Shown here in pieces: positions 16,060 to 27,267 of a DNA stretch of 64,000 bases. Under the pieces are notes generated by a model. The model had not been told where the DNA came from and searched no databases. It saw only the letters and a list, made by a program, of their open reading frames with translations. How positions within the stretch are numbered: position 1 is the stretch's first letter; each line of letters starts with the position of its first letter. Source of the stretch: Halovibrio salipaludis. Lineage in GTDB: Bacteria; Pseudomonadota; Gammaproteobacteria; Pseudomonadales; Oleiphilaceae. A program made the translations under genes and the position numbers. The stretch covers positions 1 through 64,000 of the forward strand of contig NZ_NSKD01000007.1 of NCBI RefSeq assembly GCF_002286965.1. The letters are read 5' to 3'.

Positions 16060-18108
16060 ATGAGGACACTTTTCCAGCCCGAACGCCGTCTCGGCTACCG
16101 TATCCTGCGCTGGGTACTGATCACGGCGTTCACTGTCGGCCTGATGATCGGCAGCATCCAGATCTTCATCGATTTCCGAACCGTTTCAAACGAGCTCGAT
16201 GAACGTTCCCAGCAGACGCTCGCCCTGGTCCGGGAGGCTGCGACCCAGGCCGTCTACAGCATTGACGAGGACCTTGCGGAACAGGTGATTGATGGCCTGT
16301 TCGAGCAGCACTCCATCCGCGGTGGCGAGATCGTCCATCCCGATGGCATGCCCCTGGCACGGGACGACCGTTCGCTCACGGACAGCCCCTACCGCTCCCT
16401 CACTGACGTGATCTTCGGGCAACAGCGCACCTACAGTGTGGACCTGGTGCGCACCCAGGGTGACGAAAGGGTCAAGTACGGCGAGCTGATCATCGAGGTG
16501 GACACCGCACCCCAGGCCACGCTCTGGCTTGAGCGCGCTTCTCTCATCCTGCTTTCCGGTATCGCCCGCGCCCTGATCCTCGGCCTGGTGCTCTACGTGG
16601 TCTACCACCTGCTGGTGACACGCCCACTGTTCCGCATTGCCGAGGATCTCTCGAGTGTTGATCCCGCCGACCCCGGCCAGCATCTTCTCCGGACCCCCAA
16701 GGGCCACGACCGCGACGAGCTCGACACCTGGGTCAAGGCCACCAACGAGCTTCTCACCGCCATCTCCGAGACCCAGCAGAAACACCAGGATGCCCAGGAC
16801 CGCATCACCCGCCTGTCACGCTATGATGCGCTCACAGGCCTTCCCAACCGGGATATGTTCCTGAGTCTGCTCAACGGTGCCCTGGAGAACGCACGCCGCC
16901 AGCGTGGCATGGTGGCGATCTTCTGCCTCGGACTGGACGACTTCAAGACACTCAATGAGCAGTACGGCTTCTCCAGCGGTGACCAGCTGCTGCAGGTGAT
17001 CGCCGAGAGGATTACGAACAACAGCCAGGACAATCTGGTCAACGGCGGGCGACTCGGTGCGGACCAGTTCGCGGTCATCCAGGGCGGCATCCGGGAAACC
17101 TACCAGGCAGCCGCCATGGCCGAATGGCTTCTACACGAGCTCAGCCGCCCGGTCACCGTCAGTGGCAAGGAAATCAGCGTCACCGCCACCATCGGCGTCG
17201 CGGTCTATCCGGACGATGCCCTGCAGTCCGACCGCCTTCTCCAGAAAGCCGAACAGTCCATGACTCTCGCCAAATCCGAGGGCCGCAACCGGTTCCAGTT
17301 CTACGTGGCCAGCGTCGATCAGGCCATCCGCGAGCGCAAACACCTGGAGAGGGATCTGGACATGGCCCTGGCCCAGCGTCAGTTCCATCTGGTGTACCAG
17401 CCCCAGGTGGATATGGACACCCGCCGCGTTCTGGGCGCCGAAGCCCTGCTGCGCTGGCACCACCCCGAGCGGGGTTTCATTCCGCCGGATGAGTTCATTC
17501 CGCTGGCGGAACTCAATCTGTCCATCATTGAGATCGGTTACTGGGTGCTGGACGAGGCCTGCCGTCAGGCCCGGGAATGGATGGATCAGGGTCTGGCCCT
17601 GCGGATGTCGGTCAATCTCTCTCCGGTGCAGCTGCGCCAGAACAACATCGTGGACGTGATCCTCGGCATCCTGCGCCAGCACGACCTGCCGCCCTCCCGC
17701 CTGGAACTGGAGGTCACAGAAACCAGTTTCATGCAGAACCTGGATGATGCCATCGGCAAGCTCTCACGCCTGAGGGACGAAGGCATCCGCGTGGCGGTGG
17801 ACGACTTCGGCACCGGCTATTCCTCGCTGACCTACCTCAAGCGGCTGCCGGTACACCACCTGAAAATCGACAAACAGTTCATCCGGGATCTTCTCGCCAA
17901 TGAGGAGGATACCCAGATCGCCAACACCATCATTGATCTTGGCCGCAGCCTCAGCCTCGATGTGATCGCCGAGGGCGTGGAGACCGAGGAACAGAGCGTC
18001 TACCTGGTGAACCGCGGCTGCGTCATGGCCCAGGGCTACTACTTCAGCAAGCCGGTGGATGTGGAACAGTTCCAGGCCTTCATCGATACATTCGAAACAA
18101 CCCCGTAA
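16060..18108 (+). CDS. Membrane c-di-GMP phosphodiesterase with degenerate GGDEF (GGDEF-EAL)
   Basis: This 682-residue protein has two membrane helices (about 16-36 and 165-190) enclosing a periplasmic sensor domain. A HAMP-like linker, a GGDEF domain (about 245-415) and an EAL domain (about 425-680) follow. The GGDEF site reads RLGADQF, so cyclase activity should be lost. The EAL domain keeps EALLRWHHP, TETSF, DDFGTGYSSL, KIDKQFI and AEGVET, so it should degrade c-di-GMP, perhaps with GTP bound to the dead GGDEF as a signal. It is a single gene 107 bp after purK, convergent with gspD. Confidence 0.9.
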   Translation: MRTLFQPERRLGYRILRWVLITAFTVGLMIGSIQIFIDFRTVSNELDERSQQTLALVREAATQAVYSIDEDLAEQVIDGLFEQHSIRGGEIVHPDGMPLARDDRSLTDSPYRSLTDVIFGQQRTYSVDLVRTQGDERVKYGELIIEVDTAPQATLWLERASLILLSGIARALILGLVLYVVYHLLVTRPLFRIAEDLSSVDPADPGQHLLRTPKGHDRDELDTWVKATNELLTAISETQQKHQDAQDRITRLSRYDALTGLPNRDMFLSLLNGALENARRQRGMVAIFCLGLDDFKTLNEQYGFSSGDQLLQVIAERITNNSQDNLVNGGRLGADQFAVIQGGIRETYQAAAMAEWLLHELSRPVTVSGKEISVTATIGVAVYPDDALQSDRLLQKAEQSMTLAKSEGRNRFQFYVASVDQAIRERKHLERDLDMALAQRQFHLVYQPQVDMDTRRVLGAEALLRWHHPERGFIPPDEFIPLAELNLSIIEIGYWVLDEACRQAREWMDQGLALRMSVNLSPVQLRQNNIVDVILGILRQHDLPPSRLELEVTETSFMQNLDDAIGKLSRLRDEGIRVAVDDFGTGYSSLTYLKRLPVHHLKIDKQFIRDLLANEEDTQIANTIIDLGRSLSLDVIAEGVETEEQSVYLVNRGCVMAQGYYFSKPVDVEQFQAFIDTFETTP

Positions 18109-18152
18109 CATCGGACCCGCGCCCGAAACCACCTGTTACAACCGGTTGCACT

Positions 18153-18171
18153 CCGGGGTGATCCACCCCGG
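18153..18171. terminator. Hairpin between convergent genes
   Basis: An 8-bp perfect stem, CCGGGGTG-ATC-CACCCCGG, lies midway between the GGDEF-EAL gene and gspD, which converge. No T-run follows on either strand, so termination is possible but not certain. Confidence 0.4.
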
Positions 18172-18195
18172 TTGAGTTACACCAGTCGTGGGTGC

Positions 18196-20193
18196 TCACT
18201 CAATCGGCGGCAGCGGATTACCCTCGAACATTTTCTCCATCGCGGGCCGCTCAGGCTGTTCGCCTTCCGTCTCCTCCCCATTCATGCCCAGGTTCACTTC
18301 CCAAAGGCGCTTGAACCGGGTACGCGCCACCTCATCAGCCTCGCCTTCCTCACGCAGGATGGTCGGCCTGAGGAACACGATCAGGTTGCGTTTCTGGCGG
18401 GTTGTGGTCTCGCTGCGGAACAGCGCGCCAAGTAGCGGAATGTCGCCCAGCAGCGGCACCTTGCTCTGGGAAACCCGGTAGTCCTCGTTGATCAGGCCAC
18501 CCAGAACAATGGTCTCCTCATCATCGGCCAGCACCGTGGTCTTGATCTCACGTTTTTCGGTGATCAGGTCTGCCGCACTTTCCAGTGACTGACCGATATC
18601 CTCGGTGGTCTGCTCTACCGCCAGCTTCACCACATCATCCGCACTGATGCTTGGCTTGACGTTCAGGGTCAGACCAATGTCCTTGCGCTCAATGGTGGTG
18701 AAGGGATTGGTGAGCCCATCGCCGGTGCTGGTGGACTGCCCGGTACGGAACGGCACATTCTGCCCCACGATGATCTCGGATTCCTCGTTGTCGAGGGTGA
18801 TAATCGAGGGCGTAGACAGCAGGTTGGCCTTGCTGGACGTGGACAGCGCCTGGATCAGCACCCCCCAGGTGATGCCATTCGAATCACGATCCCCGGCCCC
18901 GATGGAGAGCCCGGAACCAAGGCCGAGGTTGCCACCGTCCTCACCGCCGGTCGACCCACCAAGGATCTGGCCCAGGACTGTGTTGAGGCTCACGCCGACA
19001 TTCTCAAAATTGGTTCCGGCCACAGGCGCGGCGGAATCCCCGGATTCATCCCCGGCCGCCCACTGGACGCCCAGATCCTGGCCCGCCTCATTACTGATCT
19101 CGACAATGGCGGCCTCGATCAGCACCTGGGCACGGCGCACGTCCAGCTGCTCCACGATGAACTCAATCTCGCTCATCATCTGTGGTTCAGCGCGTACTAC
19201 CAGGGCATTGAGACCCTCATCCGCATAGACGGACACATCGGTTTCGCCGCCACTGCCCTGGTTACCCCCTTCGCCTTCGGTGATTTCACCCATGAGTCCG
19301 CTCAGCATCTCGCTGAGCTTGGCGGCATCCGCATGGCTGAGCCGGATGACCTTGGTGGTGCCGCGGCTGGTACTGGGTGTATCCAGTTTCTCCACCAGTT
19401 CCCGCACCTTTTCGCGGAAGGTACTGGTGCCGCGCAGGATGAGGCGGTTACTGCGTTCGTCAGCAACCACGCTGGCGGAACGGCTGTCGTCACTGCCGGC
19501 CCGGCCACTGAGCTGATCCGGACCCAGTTCCTCCAGAAGCTCCACCATGTCACCGACATAGGCCTCTTCCAGCTGAACCACTTCCACTTCGGAATCGGTG
19601 GGCTTGTCGAGATCGTCAATCAGGCGCTGCATGCGCTGGATATTGGACCTGTGATCACTGATGATCAGCGCATTGGCGGCGGAAACCCCGGCCAGATGCC
19701 CGTAACTGGCCACCATGGGCCTGAGGATGGGCACCAGCTGCATGGCGCTGACGTTCTCCACATGGATTACGCGGGTCATCAACTGCTCGGAAGGCACATC
19801 CATGAAGCGGGTGATGTCCTCGGCCGTCTGCTTGGCGTCACTCTGCTGGATCACCTTGATCGCATCCTCACCCGGAATGGCGGTGAACCCGTGTACATGC
19901 AGCACCGACAGGAAGAGGTCATACACCTCATCCTTGTTCATCGGGGTTTCCGAGACCACGGTCACCTTGCCCTTGACGCGCGGATCAACCACGAAGCTGT
20001 AACCGGTAATGTCCGAGACCTGGTCCACCAGGGCGCGTATATCGGCATCCTTGAGATTGACCGTCCAGGTTTCGGAGTCCCCGGCTTCGGCCACCTCCTG
20101 GTTGCCGGCCCCGTTGTCGTCCTGGGCCATGAGAGGCATGGAAGCCAGCAGTGCCAGCGCAAACGCGAGAAACAGTCGTTGCATGCGGATCAT
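18196..20193 (-). CDS. gspD: Type II secretion secretin GspD
   Basis: This 665-residue outer-membrane ring protein has a signal peptide (about 1-24, RLFLAFALALLASMPLMAQ). The N0 domain (WTVNLKDADIRALVDQVSDITG) is followed by N1-N3 repeats (about 125-330) and the secretin core (about 370-620, with VPFRTGQ and LNVKPSIS). The end carries a short tail after FLRPTIL. No lipobox is present, so it may depend on a pilotin or assemble alone. It lies 39 bp downstream of gspC. Genes E-M of the system are not in this window. Confidence 0.95.
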   Translation of the reverse strand: MIRMQRLFLAFALALLASMPLMAQDDNGAGNQEVAEAGDSETWTVNLKDADIRALVDQVSDITGYSFVVDPRVKGKVTVVSETPMNKDEVYDLFLSVLHVHGFTAIPGEDAIKVIQQSDAKQTAEDITRFMDVPSEQLMTRVIHVENVSAMQLVPILRPMVASYGHLAGVSAANALIISDHRSNIQRMQRLIDDLDKPTDSEVEVVQLEEAYVGDMVELLEELGPDQLSGRAGSDDSRSASVVADERSNRLILRGTSTFREKVRELVEKLDTPSTSRGTTKVIRLSHADAAKLSEMLSGLMGEITEGEGGNQGSGGETDVSVYADEGLNALVVRAEPQMMSEIEFIVEQLDVRRAQVLIEAAIVEISNEAGQDLGVQWAAGDESGDSAAPVAGTNFENVGVSLNTVLGQILGGSTGGEDGGNLGLGSGLSIGAGDRDSNGITWGVLIQALSTSSKANLLSTPSIITLDNEESEIIVGQNVPFRTGQSTSTGDGLTNPFTTIERKDIGLTLNVKPSISADDVVKLAVEQTTEDIGQSLESAADLITEKREIKTTVLADDEETIVLGGLINEDYRVSQSKVPLLGDIPLLGALFRSETTTRQKRNLIVFLRPTILREEGEADEVARTRFKRLWEVNLGMNGEETEGEQPERPAMEKMFEGNPLPPIE

Positions 20194-20232
20194 TGGATAA
20201 CCAGTGCCCGTTGTTGTTGTCTGGTTCGCCGG

Positions 20233-21045
20233 TTACGGAACCGGAACCGTGAATGAAAAGCGCGTGCCCCCACGCTTAATCTCAAGATCAAGCCGATCCG
20301 AGTTCATCCAGCGCTCCAGATTGGCCCGGTCGGCCTCGATGTCGCCCAGCTGCTGCCCGTTAACGGAAATGATCACATCACCGGGCTGCAGGTTCATGTC
20401 CGAAAGCTTGTCGTTGGTACCGTCATACACATACCCGGGCCCGTCCTCATTGGGCCGGAAGCCCGCCCGGGCAATCGCCTCTTCAGGATCCTCTTCCAGC
20501 GCCTCGATGGCCCGCTCAACCCCGGCCCGGCTATCTTCCGTTCTTTCCCCGGCAGCCGCAACCCCGCCAAGTGTGAGCCCGTCGTCATCAAAACCCAGCG
20601 ACTCCACTTCACCGTTACGCTGCAGCAGGATCCGGTCCGGCTCCACGGCCACCAGCTCCGCGCCACCGGGCAGCTCATCGCCGACCGCGTAACGCTCGGC
20701 AGCGCCGTCCCGCCCGGAGAGGATAGCACTGGAGCCTTTCCCGCGGGTGGCCAGAAAGACGCCGTGGAGCGTCAGTGTAAGCCCTGTCTCCGGGGCGGTT
20801 TCCCTTTCAACCCGGGACACATTGCCCTGTTCACCGGAGGCGGCACGGCCGAAAAGCGCGATTTCCCTGAGCGGGATACTGCTGCCCGCTGCCCGCTGGG
20901 GGTCGCCCTGCGTAAGCGCGAGCTCGACCGGGTCTGATGGCGCCGGCCAGATCACACGCCAGGTCCACTGGCCGCCTTTCCAGCCCAGCTGGACCACCAG
21001 AACCACCAACAGCAGATGCGCGAGACGGACCGGCCAGCGGCTCAT
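20233..21045 (-). CDS. gspC: Type II secretion inner-membrane protein GspC
   Basis: This 270-residue protein has one N-terminal membrane helix (about 7-25), the GspC homology region (about 75-150, LTLHGVFLATRGKGSSAIL and YAVGDELPGGAELVAVEPD), and a C-terminal PDZ-like domain (about 195-270, with LSDMNLQPGDVIISVNGQQL). It links the inner-membrane platform to the secretin GspD encoded next to it. The start overlaps gspN by 4 bp (ATGA). Confidence 0.9.
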   Translation of the reverse strand: MSRWPVRLAHLLLVVLVVQLGWKGGQWTWRVIWPAPSDPVELALTQGDPQRAAGSSIPLREIALFGRAASGEQGNVSRVERETAPETGLTLTLHGVFLATRGKGSSAILSGRDGAAERYAVGDELPGGAELVAVEPDRILLQRNGEVESLGFDDDGLTLGGVAAAGERTEDSRAGVERAIEALEEDPEEAIARAGFRPNEDGPGYVYDGTNDKLSDMNLQPGDVIISVNGQQLGDIEADRANLERWMNSDRLDLEIKRGGTRFSFTVPVP

Positions 21046-21866
21046 GGCGCCACCTGCTGGCTCACACGGAAGACCACATCCCCGGGCGCCGCATCCGGTG
21101 CGAAGTCCAGCCCCAGCAGATCAATCCAGCGCTTGTAGAGCTCAACCTCGGCGCGACCACTGGCATCCACCACCAGGCGCACCGCCGGTTCCGACGTGCC
21201 CTGCTCCATCAGGACCAGCTCCGGCTGGCCATTATTGCTGGTTAGGCGCCCCTCAATGGGCGGCATGCGTGACTGGCGGGGCTGACTGCCCATGGGCCAG
21301 GTCACGCTGCCACCCGGCCACTGGCCCTTCCCCTGGAAGCCCCCCAAACCCTGTTCCGGCCCCCAGACACCGAAGAAGCTCTCCAGCGTCATGACTCCGG
21401 GAATGCGCAGGGGCTGGATGCCCAGGTCGTGGGCCGTGATCTCCTCCAGGTCCACCCGGGCGCGGCGCAGCAGCATCCGCACACGGCCATCCAGCATGGC
21501 GGTCACACTGCCCTCGGCTTGCGAGCCGGGCGAATGAAGCCGCCATTCCAGGGGCACGAATCCATGGATGAGCGAGCCCGGTTGCAGCTGCCAGCTCAGG
21601 CGCAGGGGCAAGCCCTGCACGCGCAGCCAGGCATCACCGGACCAGACGGTCCCGCCCACCTGCTGCACTTCAACCACCTCGGGAACGGGAACCTGGCGCG
21701 CCACCTGGGCCCAGACCCAACCCGCCGGCAGGTAGACCACCAGCGCGACCAGCCAGGTCATGACGAAAAGAAGGACCAGAAGAAACAACCGCAGCGGCCC
21801 GACGCGAAAGCGGGGGTGCTCAGCGCCGGCGGATGAGTCTGTATTCTGGAGGGACGATCTGCGCAT
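21042..21866 (-). CDS. gspN: Type II secretion protein GspN
   Basis: This 274-residue protein is counted from the ATG at 21866; a GTG at 21899 in the same frame is an alternative and neither has a strong ribosome site. It has one N-terminal membrane helix (LFLLVLLFVMTWLVALVVYL) and a periplasmic T2SS_N domain (LPAGWVWAQV, VPEVVEVQQVGGTVWSGDA, PGSLIHGFVPLEWRL). GspN is an accessory part of the secretion machine. It comes first in gspN-gspC-gspD. Confidence 0.85.
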   Translation of the reverse strand: MRRSSLQNTDSSAGAEHPRFRVGPLRLFLLVLLFVMTWLVALVVYLPAGWVWAQVARQVPVPEVVEVQQVGGTVWSGDAWLRVQGLPLRLSWQLQPGSLIHGFVPLEWRLHSPGSQAEGSVTAMLDGRVRMLLRRARVDLEEITAHDLGIQPLRIPGVMTLESFFGVWGPEQGLGGFQGKGQWPGGSVTWPMGSQPRQSRMPPIEGRLTSNNGQPELVLMEQGTSEPAVRLVVDASGRAEVELYKRWIDLLGLDFAPDAAPGDVVFRVSQQVAP

Positions 21867-21910
21867 CCTTACGACAACCACTGCGATGGAGGCGCGCACA
21901 GGATAACCAT

Positions 21911-21945
21911 AAAAAACCCCCGAGGCGAACCGCCACGGGGGTTTT
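21911..21945 (-). terminator. Terminator of groESL
   Basis: Read leftward: CCCCCG, a small inner GGCG-GTT-CGCC hairpin, CGGGGG and TTTTTT, 38 bp after the groEL stop. The plus strand has four T after the stem, so it may also work weakly the other way. Confidence 0.85.
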
Positions 21946-21982
21946 CATGGAGCCGGTCACACCGGCGGTGGGAAGGGGGCGT

Positions 21983-23668
<1,686 letters not shown>

Positions 23669-23687
23669 TCAGGTGCCCGGGGCTGCT

Positions 23688-23978
23688 TCAGCCTTCCAGC
23701 ACACCGTAGATGTCGTTCTCGCTCATGATCAGCAGTTCCTCGCCGTCGACCTTGACGGTGTTACCGGCGAACTGCCCGAACACAACCTGATCACCGGCTT
23801 TCACCGCCGGCTTGCGTACTTCGCCGTTATCCAGGGTCTTGCCCTCGCCTACGGCCAGAACCTCGCCCTGGGAAGGTTTCTCCTGGGCATTACCGGGCAG
23901 CACGATGCCACCGGCGGTCTTCTCTTCTTCTTCCTTGCGACGCACGACTACGCGATCGTGTAACGGACGGATTTTCAT
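23688..23978 (-). CDS. groES: 10-kDa co-chaperonin GroES
   Basis: This 96-residue protein starts [20 protein letters not shown], with the mobile loop [19 protein letters not shown] that docks on GroEL. Normal length. First gene of the groESL operon. Confidence 0.98.
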   Translation of the reverse strand: MKIRPLHDRVVVRRKEEEEKTAGGIVLPGNAQEKPSQGEVLAVGEGKTLDNGEVRKPAVKAGDQVVFGQFAGNTVKVDGEELLIMSENDIYGVLEG

Positions 23979-24058
23979 TGCTGCTTGTCTCCAGTTTCGG
24001 TTCGTCGGTTAAGCAATGAGTTGAGATTACCCAAAGCACATTGGCCTTGTGCTGCCCT

Positions 24059-24086
24059 AAGTTGGGGATGCACTGCCTGTTTTCAA
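24059..24086 (-). promoter_or_regulatory. Sigma-32 type heat-shock promoter of groESL
   Basis: Read leftward: TTGAAA (24086-24081), 13 bases, then CCCCAACTT (24067-24059), close to the sigma-32 consensus CTTGAAA-N13-CCCCATNT. The groES start lies about 80 bases downstream. Confidence 0.75.
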
Positions 24087-24105
24087 TCCCCACCCGGAAA
24101 ATTTT

Positions 24106-24609
24106 TCAGTGTCGATCCAGGCGGTCGGGATCGTCCTCATCACGACGCTGCTGTTCGTACTCGCCCTCGATGATGATGTTGCCGTCCGCATCCCGGCGCG
24201 GCCCGCGCTCCCGGTACGCGTGGTATTCGTAATGCCCGCCCATGGACGCGCCCCCGTTGAACACCATACGATTCATCACGTAATGGCTCAGCCAGCGCCG
24301 GGTAAAGGGGATCAGGCAGGCAAAGCCCACGGCGTCCGTGATGAACCCCGGGGTCAACAGCAGGGCACCCCCGATGGCCAGCAGCAGCCCTTCCGCCATC
24401 TCGCGCGCCGGCAGCTCACCGCTGGCCATGCGCTGGTTGGCGCGCAGCAGGGTCGCGGCGCCCTGCTGGCGCAGCATGGCGGCACCGATGACAGCGGTCA
24501 GCAGCACCAGGCCAACCGTCGGCAGGGCACCAATCATGCCCCCGACTTCAATGAGGACCACCATCTCGATGATGGGAACGATAATGAAGGCAATCAGAAA
24601 AACGGGCAT
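24106..24609 (-). CDS. fxsA: FxsA-family inner-membrane protein
   Basis: This 167-residue protein starts MPVFLIAFIIVPIIEMVVLI. It has four hydrophobic segments in the first 120 residues (for example VGLVLLTAVIGAAMLRQQG and GLLLAIGGALLLTPGFITDA, the FxsA signature) and a polar tail. FxsA was found as a suppressor of F-exclusion of phage T7; its normal role is unclear. It reads in the same direction as groESL and lies upstream of it, divergent from the permease gene. Confidence 0.9.
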   Translation of the reverse strand: MPVFLIAFIIVPIIEMVVLIEVGGMIGALPTVGLVLLTAVIGAAMLRQQGAATLLRANQRMASGELPAREMAEGLLLAIGGALLLTPGFITDAVGFACLIPFTRRWLSHYVMNRMVFNGGASMGGHYEYHAYRERGPRRDADGNIIIEGEYEQQRRDEDDPDRLDRH

Positions 24610-24689
24610 GCGGTCTCCGCGACTTGGTCGTTGTATGCATCACCATCGGGGCGAAGCGGCTGGACTTCAACCATACAGAAGCGTAATCC

Positions 24690-26045
24690 ATGACTGAGTC
24701 CTCGCCACAGGAAACGCTGTACCCCGGCTGGCGGGTCTATCTGAACCCACGCGTCATCGGCATGCTGTTCCTGGGGTTCTCCGCCGGCCTGCCCCTGCTG
24801 CTGGTGGGCGGCACCTTCACCGCCTGGCTGCGGGACCTGGGCATCGAGCTGGCTGCCATCGGCTTCCTCAGCTGGGTCGGCATGGCCCATTCCATCAAGG
24901 TGCTCTGGGCACCGCTGGTGGACCGGCTGCCACTGCCCGGTCTGAGCCGGGTGCTCGGGCGTCGGCGTTCCTGGATGCTGGCCGCGCAGGTCGCGGTTGC
25001 GGTGAGCCTGCTGGGAATGGCCCTGACCGATCCCCGCGAGCAGCTCTGGCTGATCGCGGTCTGGGCGGTTGTCGCGGCTTTCGGGTCCGCGACCCAGGAT
25101 GTCGCCATCGATGCCTACCGCGTGGAAGCCGCACCGGATACCCACCAGGCCGCCATGGCCGCCACCTACGTTACCGGCTACCGCGTCGCGATCCTGGCCG
25201 CGGGCGCCGGCGCCCTGCACGTGGCCGCCGTGGGCAGCTGGTCACTGTCCTATGGGGCTATGGCCGCGCTCATGGCTGTCGGGATGGTCACCACCCTGAT
25301 CAGCCGTGAGCCCGTCGCCGAAGTGGATCGCTTTGCCCCGGAATCGGAAGAGCGGGTCATCCAGTACCTGGCGGACACCCAGCATACCGGCCTCCGCCAG
25401 CGCGTCACCGCCTGGTTCATCGGCGCCGTGATCTGCCCCTTCACGGACTTCTTCCTGCGCTATGGCAGAGCGGCCATCGCCATCCTGCTGTTCGTGGCCA
25501 CCTTCCGCATCAGCGACATCTTCATGGGGGTCATGGCCAACCCCTTCTACCTGGACCTGGGCTTTACCAAGGAACAGATCGCCAATATCGCCGCCGCCTT
25601 CGGCCTTGCCATGACCCTGGTGGGCGCGGCGGTCGGCGGCCTCATGGTGGCCCGTTTCGGCATTGCCCGCATGCTGATCGGCACCGCTTTCATGGCCCCG
25701 GCAACCAACCTGACCTTCGCCTGGCTGGCCGGGCTGGGGCCGGAAACCATCGGGCTGGTCGCCGCCATCGTGGCGGACAACGTCACAGGCGGCCTGTCCA
25801 TCTCGGTCTTCATCGCCTACCTTTCAAGCCTCACCAACACCCGCTATACCGCCACCCAGTACGCGCTGTTCAGCTCCCTGATGACACTGCCTGGCCAGTT
25901 CCTGGGAGGCTTTACCGGCGTCGTGGCCGAGAATGTGGGTTGGATCGGTTTTTTCCTGATCACCGCAGGACTGGGCATCCCCGCCATCCTGCTCGCCGTG
26001 GCCCTGCTCTGGCTCGCCCACCCGGATCGCCCCACCACCCCGTAG
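24690..26045 (+). CDS. ampG: AmpG-like MFS permease (muropeptide import)
   Basis: This 451-residue protein has about 12 membrane helices of the major facilitator fold. The AmpG signature is near the start: LNPRVIGMLFLGFSAGLPLL, LSWVGMAHSIKVLWAPLVDR, RRRSWM. Further on are ATQDVAIDAYRVE and SRYTATQYALFSSL-like segments. AmpG imports anhydromuropeptides from cell-wall turnover for recycling. The last codon is followed by TAG inside a 28-bp palindrome. Confidence 0.88.
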   Translation: MTESSPQETLYPGWRVYLNPRVIGMLFLGFSAGLPLLLVGGTFTAWLRDLGIELAAIGFLSWVGMAHSIKVLWAPLVDRLPLPGLSRVLGRRRSWMLAAQVAVAVSLLGMALTDPREQLWLIAVWAVVAAFGSATQDVAIDAYRVEAAPDTHQAAMAATYVTGYRVAILAAGAGALHVAAVGSWSLSYGAMAALMAVGMVTTLISREPVAEVDRFAPESEERVIQYLADTQHTGLRQRVTAWFIGAVICPFTDFFLRYGRAAIAILLFVATFRISDIFMGVMANPFYLDLGFTKEQIANIAAAFGLAMTLVGAAVGGLMVARFGIARMLIGTAFMAPATNLTFAWLAGLGPETIGLVAAIVADNVTGGLSISVFIAYLSSLTNTRYTATQYALFSSLMTLPGQFLGGFTGVVAENVGWIGFFLITAGLGIPAILLAVALLWLAHPDRPTTP

Positions 26046-26068
26046 GAGCGGCCATGGCCGCTCCTACG
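26041..26068. repeat. REP-like 28-bp perfect palindrome
   Basis: Each arm is CGTAGGAGCGGCCA; the whole is perfectly self-complementary. It supplies the TAG stop codon of the ampG-like gene (26043-26045). A near twin lies at 54648-54675, placed the same way at another stop codon. Confidence 0.8.
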
Positions 26069-26203
26069 TGCGATGCAGCTCACACCCTCGCCATCCCTCA
26101 AAAACGTTTTGCATTGTCGCCGGCACCCGCCGGTTTTTGGCGTCTATAATGGGCCGGAAACGCATCACTTCTGACCACAACGGATAACAACAACGGACTC
26201 CGA

Positions 26204-27184
26204 ATGACCCCCGAACTGCCCATCCTCGTCGTGGACGATGCCCGTTTCAGCAGCGCCGTCGTCAGCCGCACCCTCAAACAGGCCGGTTACACCAACCTCC
26301 AGGTGGTCAATACCGCAGCGGATGCCCTCAAGACCCTCGACCGCGACCCCATCAGCATTCTCATCGCGGACTGGCTGATGCCGGAGATGGACGGGCTTGA
26401 ACTGACGGACCGGGTCCGCCAGCAGGATGAGCAGACCAACCACTACACCTACATCATCCTGCTGACCGGCAAGGAAAGCGTCGAAGCCCTGAGCAAGGCG
26501 TTCGACCGCGGTGTGGACGACTTCATCTACAAATCCGACATGACCAAACAGCTCCTGCCCCGGGTTTTCGCGGCGGACAGACTGGCGGAACGCCACAACA
26601 CCCTGCTCCACACCAATCAACTGCTGATGGAAGAAAACCGGCAGCTTGAAGCCCACAACGTCGTGGACCCGGAGACAGGACTGGGGAATGCCCGCTACGC
26701 CCGTCAGCGCCTGCAGCAGGCCCTGGACTACACCGAGTCGCGCGGCGGTGCCGTGGGCTATGTCCTCATCGGCATCCGCTACTGGGAACGCCACTGCCGG
26801 GAACAGCCCGCCCCGGTTCAGAACGAGCTCCTGGAGACACTTGCCCGGCGCATGACCGGGCTGGTCCGGCCACTGGATGCCCTGTGCCGGATCGGGCATG
26901 ATCGCTACGCGGTCATCGCACACTTCCCGGACGCGGACAACTGCCGGCCAGCCGCCTTCCGCCGCCTGCATGAAGGCATCAACCACAAGGCGCTCAAGAC
27001 CAGCCGCGGCTTCATTTCAGTGGAAGCCGACGCAACGCTCTGCATTGCCAGTGAGAGGGAAGCCACGCCCACGGCCGATGCAATGGAAGCTGCTGTGGAG
27101 GAGGGGCTCAGCAACGCCCGCCAGTCACGGACGCTCACACGGGCCCAGGCTGCGGCCCCCAGGAGCAAGCCGGCGACCGGTTAG
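26204..27184 (+). CDS. Response regulator with degenerate GGDEF output domain
   Basis: This 326-residue protein has a receiver domain (about 5-125, ILVVDDARFS, phospho-acceptor Asp in ILIADWLMPEMDG, LLTGKES), a linker helix and a GGDEF-like domain (about 150-300). In place of GGDEF the sequence reads IGHDRYAVIA, and the usual D-L-T-G-L-x-N-R start is DPETGLGNARY, so diguanylate cyclase activity is unlikely. It may bind GTP or c-di-GMP, or act by protein contact. No histidine kinase lies beside it. Confidence 0.85.
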   Translation: MTPELPILVVDDARFSSAVVSRTLKQAGYTNLQVVNTAADALKTLDRDPISILIADWLMPEMDGLELTDRVRQQDEQTNHYTYIILLTGKESVEALSKAFDRGVDDFIYKSDMTKQLLPRVFAADRLAERHNTLLHTNQLLMEENRQLEAHNVVDPETGLGNARYARQRLQQALDYTESRGGAVGYVLIGIRYWERHCREQPAPVQNELLETLARRMTGLVRPLDALCRIGHDRYAVIAHFPDADNCRPAAFRRLHEGINHKALKTSRGFISVEADATLCIASEREATPTADAMEAAVEEGLSNARQSRTLTRAQAAAPRSKPATG

Positions 27185-27187
27185 TAC

Positions 27188-27203
27188 TGTGACCGCGTTC
27201 ACA
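27188..27203. promoter_or_regulatory. CRP/Vfr-like binding site
   Basis: TGTGA at 27188-27192 and TCACA at 27199-27203 with a 6-base spacer: both half-sites match the CRP core exactly. It starts 4 bases after the stop of the response-regulator gene and precedes a 235-bp gap that ends in a strong terminator. Confidence 0.6.
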
Positions 27204-27267
27204 TTCCGTTACGCGCGCTCACCGTCATTCAACAGACGGCGCCCCTCTCCAGACGCATACTGAATAC

